Source of the DNA: Acidobacteriota bacterium
GTDB taxonomy: Bacteria; Acidobacteriota; Polarisedimenticolia; J045
Assembly (NCBI GenBank): GCA_020350085.1
Contig: CP070706.1
Location: 3,517,167-3,523,591, forward strand
Direction: 5' to 3'
DNA: 6,425 nucleotides
Both the position numbers and the translations under genes were made by a program. A model generated the notes under the pieces. It was not told where the DNA came from. It saw only the letters and a list, made by a program, of their open reading frames with translations, and did not search any database. Positions 1 through 5,366 of this stretch are shown in pieces (position 1 is the first letter of the stretch; every line of letters begins with the position of its first letter).

Positions 1-252
1 CGATTCCGGCAGCGCGACGCGGACCTTCTTGGATGGCGCCGGCAGCACGGCAGCCTTCGGCAGGCGCAGCATGCCGAAAAGCGCGAATAGCAACGCCCCC
101 GCCGCGGACCACGCGGCGGAGCGGCCGAGAAAATCCCGGCGCGGAACGAGCTCGGGCTCGAGTCGCGACCGCTTCCCCGACGTCCGCCCCCCGGTGGACT
201 GGCCGACTGACGACTGATTGCCCGACGATGGACTGCTCGACGACGCGCTCAT
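1..252 (-). CDS. Probable Rieske iron-sulfur subunit of a cytochrome bc-type complex, N-terminal part (cut by window edge)
   Basis: 84 codons are open from ATG at 252 to the window edge. The first 37 residues are rich in Ser, Gly, Gln and Arg and look disordered. They are followed by RRDFLGR (residues 38-44) and a hydrophobic stretch at about 46-62 (AWSAAGALLFALFGMLR), then LPKAAVLPAPSKKVRVALPES. A twin-arginine-like motif leading straight into one membrane segment and then a short linker is the usual start of quinol:cytochrome c reductase Rieske subunits, which are Tat-exported and stay anchored by the uncleaved segment. The [2Fe-2S] ligand motifs would lie beyond base 1, so the family call is inference. 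The start is supported by a GGAGGA Shine-Dalgarno at 257-262 and by an ATGA overlap with the stop of the flavin/iron-sulfur oxidoreductase gene, implying translational coupling in one operon. Any other Tat-anchored redox protein is the main alternative. Confidence 0.65.
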   Translation of the reverse strand, partial: MSASSSSPSSGNQSSVGQSTGGRTSGKRSRLEPELVPRRDFLGRSAAWSAAGALLFALFGMLRLPKAAVLPAPSKKVRVALPES

Positions 253-2174
253 GCTGTCCTCCACGTCGTTTCGAATCGGACTCTCTCCATGGAGATGGCA
301 TCCGCCGGGCAGCGTGTCGCGCACAGCCCGCAACGAATGCAGCGATCCTCGTCCTTGATGATCGCCGAGTGTTCGGTGCGATCGACGCCCTCTCCGAGCG
401 TCCGAGCGATGAGGTCTTGCAGCGCTGGGCTCGGCTCGAGCGACGAGAGCGGCGCGAGTTTGAGGCACAGAGTCGGACAGACATCAACACAACCACCGCA
501 CAGAACGCAGCGCGCCCCATCGAAGACCGGCGTCACACCGCAATCGAGACAGCGCGACGCCTCGAAGCGCGCCTCTTCTTGATCGAAGCCGATCTCGACC
601 ACCGCGCGCGGGTCAGCGAGACGCTCTCTTGCCGATCGCGTCGGCACATCGAGACGCCTCCGCGCTTCGTAGCCCCGCTCGCGGGCGTAGCGCTCGATCG
701 GCAGGTGAAACTCGAGCGATTCGGGCCGAATCGTTCGGCCGGTCACGTGACGATAGACGGATCGTGCCACGTGCTTGCCGGAGGCGACCGCATCGATCAG
801 AAGCCGCGTGCCGTGCGCCAAGTCTCCCGTGACGAACACGCCGGGAGCGGTGGTTTCGAGCGTGTCCGGATCGACCTTGGGCCATCCCGGCCGAAGCTGC
901 TCGATGTCTTCGCCGCCATTCTCGACGAACGAAAGGTCGGGCGCCTGTCCGGCCGCGAGCAGCACGGTGTCGCAGCTCAGCTCGCGGCGATCGGATGGGT
1001 CGAAGACCGGCGCGAAGCGGCGCCGCTCGTCGTAGACCCGCAAGCATCGCTGGATGACGGCGTGGGTCACGCCGCCCTGCCCGTCGCGGCCGATCTCCAC
1101 CGGTCCCCAGCCGTTCAGGCGCTCGATCCCCTCTTCGTCACCCTCGACGATCTCCACGGTGTCGGCGGGCATCTCTTCCAGCGTCTCGAGCGAGACCAGC
1201 CGTACTTTTCTCGCACCCGGCAAGCGGGCGGCGGTGCGCGCTGCGTCGTAGGCCGCTTGACGCACGACCGTGCGCGCGACGTCGTAGGCCACGTTGCCGC
1301 CGCCGATCACGACCACGTCGTCACCGAGTGGAAACGGCTCACCGAGAGCGACCGAGCGCAGCAGATCGACGCCGCCGTAAACGTGCGGGCCGCGCTCGCC
1401 GGGCAGCCCCAGCAGACGCGATCGCTTTGCGCCGACGGCGATGATGACCGCGGCGTGGTCCCGGCGGAGATCGGCCAGGCTGACATCGCGTCCCACGATG
1501 ACGCCGCAGCGGATCTCCACCCCCAGGGCTTCAATCACGGCGATCTCTCGTCGTATCAGCTCCCGCGGCAGCCGGTATTCCGGCACGCCCAGCCCCAGCA
1601 TTCCGGCGGCCAGCGGCTCCATCTCGAAAACGAGTGGCCGAAAGCCGAGCAGAGCCAGGTCGTGGGCCGCCGAGAGGCCGGCGGGCCCGGCGCCGATGAT
1701 CGCCACGGACTGGCCCGCGGCGGGCTCGAACGCGCCCGCAGAGAGCGAACGGAGCAAGGCCGCCATCTCGTCCGCGTCCGCGCCGACTTCGGGAACGAAC
1801 TGCCGCAGCTCGGCGAGCACGCGACCCGGCTCACGCACGTCCACGCCCGAGCGCTCGCAGGCGAATCGCTTCAGCGCGCGGATCGAAACCGGACGATCGA
1901 CGTCGACGAAGTGACCGTCGTCGTCCGTTCGTGGAACGCGTCCGCGCCGGCACGCTGCTTCGCAGGGCGCGCCGCAGATGCGCCCGCAGATCGATGCGAA
2001 CGGATTCGGCCCGCGAGCGAGCAGATAGGCTTCTTCGTAACGGCCATCGGCGATCGCGCGCACATAGCCTCGCGCGTCGGTGCGGACGGGGCATGCCTGC
2101 TGGCAGGCGATCAGCTCTCGGTGATAACCCTGACCGGGAAGCTCGACGCGAAGATTCGGGACCGGCTCGGGCAC
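249..2174 (-). CDS. GltD-like FAD/iron-sulfur NAD(P)-type oxidoreductase fused to a C-terminal 2[4Fe-4S] ferredoxin domain
   Basis: 641 residues, cytoplasmic type. Residues 24-75 hold the glutamate-synthase beta-subunit Cys pattern (C24, C28, then C63, C67, C71, C75), which binds Fe-S in GltD-like proteins. An FAD-binding GAGPAG lies at 161-166, a second nucleotide-binding GGGN at 291-294, and the late flavin motif GVFVTGDLAHG follows in the last third. The C-terminus adds CxxCxxCxxxC at 556-566 and CxxCxxCxxxCP at 612-622, plus an extra CxxC at 542-545. The protein therefore looks like an electron-bifurcating or electron-wiring flavoprotein rather than the small subunit of ordinary glutamate synthase, and no large GltB subunit is present. 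The start is GTG with AAGAGGAG 8 bases upstream (2183-2190). An in-frame TAA, the stop of the preceding repressor gene, lies 24 bases upstream and excludes a longer protein. It sits between an Rrf2 regulator and a Rieske-like gene. A role feeding electrons to that complex is inference. Confidence 0.88.
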   Translation of the reverse strand: MPEPVPNLRVELPGQGYHRELIACQQACPVRTDARGYVRAIADGRYEEAYLLARGPNPFASICGRICGAPCEAACRRGRVPRTDDDGHFVDVDRPVSIRALKRFACERSGVDVREPGRVLAELRQFVPEVGADADEMAALLRSLSAGAFEPAAGQSVAIIGAGPAGLSAAHDLALLGFRPLVFEMEPLAAGMLGLGVPEYRLPRELIRREIAVIEALGVEIRCGVIVGRDVSLADLRRDHAAVIIAVGAKRSRLLGLPGERGPHVYGGVDLLRSVALGEPFPLGDDVVVIGGGNVAYDVARTVVRQAAYDAARTAARLPGARKVRLVSLETLEEMPADTVEIVEGDEEGIERLNGWGPVEIGRDGQGGVTHAVIQRCLRVYDERRRFAPVFDPSDRRELSCDTVLLAAGQAPDLSFVENGGEDIEQLRPGWPKVDPDTLETTAPGVFVTGDLAHGTRLLIDAVASGKHVARSVYRHVTGRTIRPESLEFHLPIERYARERGYEARRRLDVPTRSARERLADPRAVVEIGFDQEEARFEASRCLDCGVTPVFDGARCVLCGGCVDVCPTLCLKLAPLSSLEPSPALQDLIARTLGEGVDRTEHSAIIKDEDRCIRCGLCATRCPADAISMERVRFETTWRTA

Positions 2175-2195
2175 CCCTTGCGCTCCTCTTACCGC

Positions 2196-2657
2196 TTATC
2201 GCGCCGCGTCCGGCGCGGTGCGATCTCTGCCCTTCTCGCCGCCGACGGTTGCAGCGTCGAGGCCGGCGATCGTGGCGATCGTCTGCTCTTGGAGAAAGCT
2301 CTCGAACGCCTGCTTGACCTTCTTCCAAGCCTCGTGCGCGTGGCAGGGCTCCGCATCGCTGCACTGCCGGCCCTGTCCGAACAGGCACTGCGGATGTGCG
2401 CTCTCACCGTCGAACAACCGAACGACCTCGATGAGGAAGATGTGGGCCGGATCCCGTGTCAGCGAATACCCCCCCCGCACGCCGCGCGTCGCTGTGAGCA
2501 TTCCCGCCCGGCGCAAGGTGGCGAGGATCTTCGACAGATAGTGCGAGGGTACGTCCGCACGCTCGGCGAGATCGCGAGCGAGCGTCGTCTTCTCCGCGCC
2601 CTGCCGTGCGAGATCGGCGAGGGCTCGCAGCGCGTGTTCTGAAGTGAGGGATAGCAT
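2196..2657 (-). CDS. Rrf2-family transcriptional regulator with IscR-like Fe-S ligand set
   Basis: 153 residues from the ATG at 2657, which gives the family-typical opening MLSLTSEHALRAL. The winged-helix part follows: helix-turn-helix around 25-50 (LARDLAERADVPSHYLSKIL) and the wing TRGVRGGYSLTRDP at 57-70. Cys91, Cys99 and Cys105 with His108 in CHAHEAW match the spacing of IscR's last Cys and His ligand (C104/H107 in E. coli), so binding of a [2Fe-2S] or [4Fe-4S] cluster is likely. The first gap is two residues longer than in IscR. An upstream TTG (2705) and an ATG (2684) are open in frame, but they overlap the predicted promoter and operator and would add an atypical leader. The gene is first in the minus-strand operon, 21 bases before the oxidoreductase gene, so it probably autoregulates the cluster in response to redox, NO or Fe-S status. 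The signal itself cannot be read from sequence. Confidence 0.9.
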   Translation of the reverse strand: MLSLTSEHALRALADLARQGAEKTTLARDLAERADVPSHYLSKILATLRRAGMLTATRGVRGGYSLTRDPAHIFLIEVVRLFDGESAHPQCLFGQGRQCSDAEPCHAHEAWKKVKQAFESFLQEQTIATIAGLDAATVGGEKGRDRTAPDAAR

Positions 2658-2666
2658 AGTAGAGTT

Positions 2667-2684
2667 ATGGATCTTAATATCCAT
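2667..2684. promoter_or_regulatory. 18-bp palindrome, candidate Rrf2 operator
   Basis: Perfect 6-bp arms ATGGAT and ATCCAT flank CTTAAT. Counting inner pairs, 8 of 9 symmetric pairs match. The site lies 10 bases in front of the repressor's start codon and covers the predicted -10 box, the position expected for autorepression by a dimeric Rrf2 protein. It sits in an AT-rich island of an otherwise GC-rich window. That the local Rrf2 protein binds it is inference. Confidence 0.5.
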
Positions 2685-2705
2685 TATTTGGGCCTGCGGC
2701 GTCAA
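2676..2705 (-). promoter_or_regulatory. Predicted sigma70-type promoter of the Rrf2 operon
   Basis: On the minus strand TTGACG (2700-2705, 5 of 6 to consensus) is followed after 18 bases by GATATT (2676-2681, 4 of 6). Transcription would begin near 2669, leaving only about a dozen bases before the ATG at 2657, with no clear Shine-Dalgarno. This arrangement argues against the longer TTG and ATG(2684) starts, which would lie upstream of or at the transcript start. It is a prediction from base match only. Confidence 0.45.
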
Positions 2706-2915
2706 TGGGAGTAAACACTATCCGTATTAGTTCGGATTAATCTTTATTGTTTCGATGTGCTGACCGGCGCCGACGCCCTCGGTAGCCCGTTGGAGGTCAT
2801 CCCGTTCGCGTGATGCCACTCAAGCGTCCGCTCCGCTGCCATCGCCGACCGGCCTCAGAGCCGTGAAGCTCGCCGAGGCGAGCGCGTTGACGCGACCGAG
2901 ACCGCGCACTTTAGA
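2706..2915. other. Divergent intergenic control region between the Rrf2 operon and moaA
   Basis: About 210 bases without a supported gene. The half next to the Rrf2 gene (to about 2755) is markedly AT-richer than its surroundings and holds a second dyad, ATCCG-8-CGGAT, at 2720-2737. The half next to moaA is GC-rich and holds a 16-bp palindrome, GCTCGCC-GA-GGCGAGC, at 2868-2883, just before a possible moaA promoter. The moaA frame is closed upstream by TGA at 2811 with no ATG or GTG in between, so moaA cannot extend further in that direction. Confidence 0.6.
2720..2737. promoter_or_regulatory. Second dyad, possible upstream operator
   Basis: ATCCG and CGGAT are perfect 5-bp arms around TATTAGTT. 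The total length of 18 bp equals that of the palindrome at 2667-2684, and both share an ATCC-initiated half. It is 15 bases upstream of the predicted -35 of the Rrf2 operon and could be a second repressor or activator site for either direction. Short arms make chance a real alternative. Confidence 0.25.
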
Positions 2916-2917
2916 AT
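2887..2917 (+). promoter_or_regulatory. Possible moaA promoter giving a near-leaderless transcript
   Basis: TTGACG (2887-2892) and TAGAAT (2912-2917, 5 of 6 to TATAAT) are separated by 19 bases, longer than ideal. The -10 box overlaps the first possible moaA start (ATG 2916). If it is real, transcription begins around 2924 and the ATG at 2928 would be read almost without a leader. No Shine-Dalgarno precedes either ATG, which is consistent with this idea. Confidence 0.3.
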
Positions 2918-3935
2918 GGGCGCTCGCATGACGATCGCCCTTCACGATCCTCTCGACCGGCCGCTTCGCGACCTGCGCATCTCGGTCACCGATCGCTGCA
3001 ATCTGCGGTGTGCTTATTGCATGCCAAAGCAGATTTTCGGGCGCGGATACAAGTTTCTCGACCGAGGCGAGATGCTGACCTTCGAAGAGATCGAGCGATT
3101 GGCTCGACTGTTCGTTCGGCTCGGAGTGCGGAAGATACGCCTCACGGGCGGTGAGCCGTTGTTGCGCACCGATCTTCCCGAGCTGGTCGGCAGGCTCGGC
3201 GCGCTACCGCTCGATCTCGCGATGACGAGCAACGGACTGCTGCTCGCCAAGCATGCCAAAAAGCTCGCGAGCGCGGGGCTGGGCCGAGTGACCGTGAGCC
3301 TCGATGCGCTCGATGATGCCACCTTTTCGCTCAACAACGGCGTCGGCGCGCGGGCCCAGGCGATCCTCGATGGCATCGACGCCGCGGCCGCAGCGGGCCT
3401 GACGCCAGTCAAGATCAACATGGTCGTCCGGCGCGGGATCAACGAGCACTGCGTGCTGCCGATGGCGCGCCGATTCCGCGGCACGCCTCACGTCTTCCGG
3501 CTGATCGAGTTCATGGACGTCGGCCGTACCAACGGCTGGCGCTTCGCCGACGTCGTTCCGGCCCGCGAACTCGTCGAGATGATCGATCGCGAGCTACCGC
3601 TCGAGCCGATCGCGCCGGCGTACCGAGGCGAGGTCGCCCGGCGCTGGCGCTATCGCGACGGGCGAGGCGAGATCGGTGTCATCGCGTCGGTCACCGAGCC
3701 ATTTTGCGGCGACTGCACGCGCGTGCGGCTGTCCTCGAACGGCAAGCTGTACACGTGCCTGTTCGCGAGCACGGGAACCGATCTGAAACGGTGGCTCCGC
3801 GACGGGGTTTCCGACGCAACGATCGTCGCACACCTGCGCGGTCTGTGGTCCCGTCGCGCCGACCGCTACTCGGAGAAGCGCGCGATCTCGACGGGGGGAG
3901 GTCAGGGAATCGAGATGTCGTACATCGGCGGTTGA
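2916..3935 (+). CDS. moaA: GTP 3',8-cyclase MoaA (molybdenum cofactor biosynthesis)
   Basis: 339 residues, about the usual length. MoaA is a cytoplasmic radical-SAM enzyme that rearranges GTP to 3',8-cyclo-7,8-dihydro-GTP, the first step of molybdopterin synthesis, which MoaC then converts to cyclic pyranopterin monophosphate. The radical-SAM cluster ligands are C28, C32 and C35 in TDRCNLRCAYCMP. SAM-binding LTGGEPL is at 76-82. The second, GTP-binding [4Fe-4S] cluster uses C264, C267 and C281 (CGDC, then YTC). The protein ends in the family's conserved Gly-Gly tail (MSYIGG), needed for activity in known MoaA proteins. All key residues are present. Two starts are possible: ATG 2916 (used here) or ATG 2928, which gives 335 residues and fits the predicted promoter better. 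No other molybdenum-cofactor gene is in the window, so the gene appears isolated from that pathway. Confidence 0.96.
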   Translation: MGARMTIALHDPLDRPLRDLRISVTDRCNLRCAYCMPKQIFGRGYKFLDRGEMLTFEEIERLARLFVRLGVRKIRLTGGEPLLRTDLPELVGRLGALPLDLAMTSNGLLLAKHAKKLASAGLGRVTVSLDALDDATFSLNNGVGARAQAILDGIDAAAAAGLTPVKINMVVRRGINEHCVLPMARRFRGTPHVFRLIEFMDVGRTNGWRFADVVPARELVEMIDRELPLEPIAPAYRGEVARRWRYRDGRGEIGVIASVTEPFCGDCTRVRLSSNGKLYTCLFASTGTDLKRWLRDGVSDATIVAHLRGLWSRRADRYSEKRAISTGGGQGIEMSYIGG

Positions 3936-3969
3936 CGGCTTCTTCGGCGGACTGGCGCTTGGGCGGACC

Positions 3970-3999
3970 CCCGCTCACCCCGTGCCCGACACGAGCGGG
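3970..3999 (+). terminator. Weak hairpin after moaA
   Basis: CCCGCTC (3970-3976) can pair with GAGCGGG (3993-3999), with an inner GTG/CAC pairing and a 5-base bulge on the left. It starts 35 bases after the moaA stop. No T-run follows, so it is at best a partial or Rho-assisted terminator or a 3'-end stabilising structure. Confidence 0.25.
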
Positions 4000-4037
4000 A
4001 ATCCGGCTCTTCCTCTATCCTGATCCGATCGACTGTG

Positions 4038-4044
4038 AGAAGGA
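4038..4044 (+). promoter_or_regulatory. Shine-Dalgarno site of the small membrane protein gene
   Basis: AGAAGGA sits 7 bases in front of ATG 4052. It is among the best-matching sites in the window and decides both that the short frame is a gene and where it starts, excluding the longer in-frame reading that overlaps moaA. Confidence 0.6.
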
Positions 4045-4051
4045 CACGACG

Positions 4052-4192
4052 ATGACCGCCCGTACACCAGAGCGCTTGCCGGCGCGCACGGCAGGCTGGC
4101 TTCGCCGCGCTGGAGCGGTTGGGTTGTTGTTCTTCCTGCTCAAAGGAATGTTGTGGTTGCTCGTGCCGGCCGCCTATTGGCTCTTTCTCTAG
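4052..4192 (+). CDS. Small single-span membrane protein, 46 residues, function unknown
   Basis: The product begins MTARTPERLPARTAGWLRRAG, a basic Arg-rich head of about 21 residues. One hydrophobic span follows to the very C-terminus (about residues 22-46: AVGLLFFLLKGMLWLLVPAA, then YWLFL), interrupted by a single Lys. The positive head and hydrophobic tail predict an inner-membrane protein with N-in orientation. A strong Shine-Dalgarno at 7 bases, a stop codon directly at the end of the hydrophobic segment, and a position between two same-strand genes (116 bases after moaA, 61 before the alcohol dehydrogenase) make it a credible gene. I have an impression of similar short LFFLxKGxLWL proteins in other bacteria but cannot name a family. 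It does not share a frame or product with its neighbours, and no function can be assigned. Confidence 0.65.
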   Translation: MTARTPERLPARTAGWLRRAGAVGLLFFLLKGMLWLLVPAAYWLFL

Positions 4193-4199
4193 AAAGAGC
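4180..4199 (+). terminator. Perfect hairpin overlapping the stop codon of the small membrane protein gene
   Basis: GCTCTTTC (4180-4187) and GAAAGAGC (4192-4199) form an 8-bp perfect stem around TCTA, and the TAG stop (4190-4192) lies in the loop and first stem base. It is followed by GC-rich sequence with no T-run, so it is not a classical intrinsic terminator. It may end or stabilise the upstream transcript, or separate it from the alcohol dehydrogenase gene. Confidence 0.35.
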
Positions 4200-4239
4200 G
4201 GAGCTTCGGACGCGAGTCTCATCCCCGTTCCCCTTCCGC

Positions 4240-4246
4240 GGAGGAG
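4240..4246 (+). promoter_or_regulatory. Shine-Dalgarno site of the alcohol dehydrogenase gene
   Basis: GGAGGAG lies 7 bases before ATG 4254. It fixes the start of the dehydrogenase and rejects the in-frame ATG at 4119, which lies inside the small membrane protein gene. Confidence 0.75.
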
Positions 4247-4253
4247 CTGTTCG

Positions 4254-5258
4254 ATGATCAAAGCGTATGCTGCACACCAGCCGGGTGGTCGCCTGCAACC
4301 CTTCGAGTACGATCCGGGCCCGCTAGCACCCGATCAAGTCGAAATCGACGTGCGCGCGTGCGGGATCTGCCACTCCGACCTATCGATGCTTCACAACGAG
4401 TGGGAGATGACCGTTTATCCATTGGTGCCGGGCCACGAGGTGGTCGGCACGATCGGCGCCCTGGGTGAGAACGTCGAACATCTGGCCATCGGTGAGCCCG
4501 TCGGCCTCGGTTGGTTCGCCGGAAGCTGCATGACATGCCCGCAGTGCATGGGCGGCGATCACAACCTGTGTGCGGACAACGAGCAGACGATCGTCGGCCG
4601 GCACGGCGGCTTCGCCGACAAGGTCCGCTGCAAGGCCGAGTGGGCCGTCCCGCTGCCCGAAAAGCTCGACCCGCGCAAGGCCGGCCCGCTGTTCTGCGGG
4701 GGTGTCACCGTGTTCAACCCGATCGCGCAGTTCGCCGTCAAGCCGACCGACCGCGTCGGCGTCATCGGAATCGGTGGTCTCGGTCATCTCGCATTGCAAT
4801 TCCTCAACAAGTGGGGCTGCGACGTGACGGCGTTCACATCGAGTGATGCCAAGCGCGACGAGGCGCTGTCAATGGGAGCGCACCGCGTGGTGAACTCGCG
4901 CGACGCCTCGCAGCTGGAGAAGATCGCCGGCTCGCTCGATTTCATACTCTCGACGGTGAACGTGGACCTGGACTGGGAGGGCTATCTGGCGAGCCTCGGA
5001 CCGAAAGGGCGCCTGCATACCGTCGGTGCCGTGCCATCGCCGATCCCGGTCGCCGCCTTCCCGATGATCGTCGGCCAGAAGAGCGTCTCGGGCTCTCCTC
5101 TCGGCTCACCAGCGACGACGCGCCGCATGCTCGAGTTCTGCTCTCGCCACGCCATCGCACCGGTGACGGAGAACTTCCCCATGAGCGAGGTCAACGAGGC
5201 GCTGGCCCACCTGGCGTCCGGTAAAGCGCGCTACCGCGTCGTACTCGTAAACGATTAA
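4254..5258 (+). CDS. Zinc-dependent NAD(P)-dependent alcohol dehydrogenase (cinnamyl-alcohol/YahK-like MDR family)
   Basis: 334 residues, normal for the medium-chain dehydrogenase family. It interconverts alcohols and aldehydes or ketones in the cytoplasm. Catalytic zinc ligands are C39 (GICHSD), H61 with E62 (GHEV) and C148 (LFCGGVT). The structural zinc site is complete: C92, C95, C98 and C106 with CxxCxxCx7C spacing. The Rossmann motif GIGGLGH is at 172-178. The second strand ends in TSSDAKR (195-201) with Ser where NAD-specific enzymes carry Asp, so NADPH preference is likely, as in cinnamyl-alcohol dehydrogenases and YahK-type aldehyde reductases. The substrate cannot be decided from sequence. 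Start ATG 4254 is set by GGAGGAG 7 bases upstream and gives the family's usual first strand (MIKAYAA). It follows the small membrane protein gene by 61 bases and is followed by a REP-like palindrome 6 bases after its stop. Possible housekeeping aldehyde detoxification is inference. Confidence 0.95.
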   Translation: MIKAYAAHQPGGRLQPFEYDPGPLAPDQVEIDVRACGICHSDLSMLHNEWEMTVYPLVPGHEVVGTIGALGENVEHLAIGEPVGLGWFAGSCMTCPQCMGGDHNLCADNEQTIVGRHGGFADKVRCKAEWAVPLPEKLDPRKAGPLFCGGVTVFNPIAQFAVKPTDRVGVIGIGGLGHLALQFLNKWGCDVTAFTSSDAKRDEALSMGAHRVVNSRDASQLEKIAGSLDFILSTVNVDLDWEGYLASLGPKGRLHTVGAVPSPIPVAAFPMIVGQKSVSGSPLGSPATTRRMLEFCSRHAIAPVTENFPMSEVNEALAHLASGKARYRVVLVND

Positions 5259-5264
5259 ACTCAG

Positions 5265-5358
5265 TGTAGCGACAGGGCTTGCCCTGTCAGACGCGCGCGC
5301 AGCGCGAGATAGATCCGGCGCTGCGCGCCGGTCTGACAGCGCAAGCGCTGTCGCTACA
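5265..5358. repeat. 94-bp nested palindrome, REP/BIME-like pair of inverted units
   Basis: The outer arms are 5265-5305 and 5318-5358, identical at 37 of 41 positions when inverted, with a 12-base centre (5306-5317). Each arm contains its own perfect 18-bp palindrome: GACAGGGC-TT-GCCCTGTC at 5270-5287 and GACAGCGC-AA-GCGCTGTC at 5336-5353. Two of the four differences between arms form one swapped base pair that leaves both small hairpins perfect. Each hairpin is footed on its outer side by GTAG (CTAC on the right), the tetranucleotide typical of REP elements mobilised by RAYT (TnpA-REP) transposases. No target duplication is visible in the flanks. It lies 6 bases after the dehydrogenase stop and 8 bases before the next gene's start. 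It could also act as a transcription attenuator or fold into a cruciform. That it recurs in the genome is inferred from its form. Confidence 0.75.
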
Positions 5359-5366
5359 GGGTCGTC

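Noticed and set aside
33..2642. 869-codon open frame on the plus strand
   Set aside because: It lies antisense across the GltD-like flavoprotein and the Rrf2 regulator, both with unmistakable family motifs. Its own product is Arg/Asp/Leu-rich without any domain, a common by-product of high GC content.
2813..2866. 17-codon frame in the intergenic region before moaA
   Set aside because: Very short, Arg/Pro-rich, with the nearest GGAGG too far (about 16 bases) from its ATG; nothing supports it as a gene.
3704..4051. Longer in-frame reading upstream of the small membrane protein
   Set aside because: It overlaps the moaA C-terminal cluster region in another frame and lacks a ribosome site; the strong Shine-Dalgarno is at ATG 4052.
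4119..4253. 45-codon N-terminal extension of the alcohol dehydrogenase
   Set aside because: It overlaps the small membrane protein gene in another frame, is not part of the family, and GGAGGAG marks ATG 4254.
5265..5358. CRISPR repeat, tRNA-like or classical terminator reading of the palindrome
   Set aside because: There is no spaced direct repetition, no cloverleaf or T-run; nested inverted symmetry with GTAG feet fits a REP-like element better.
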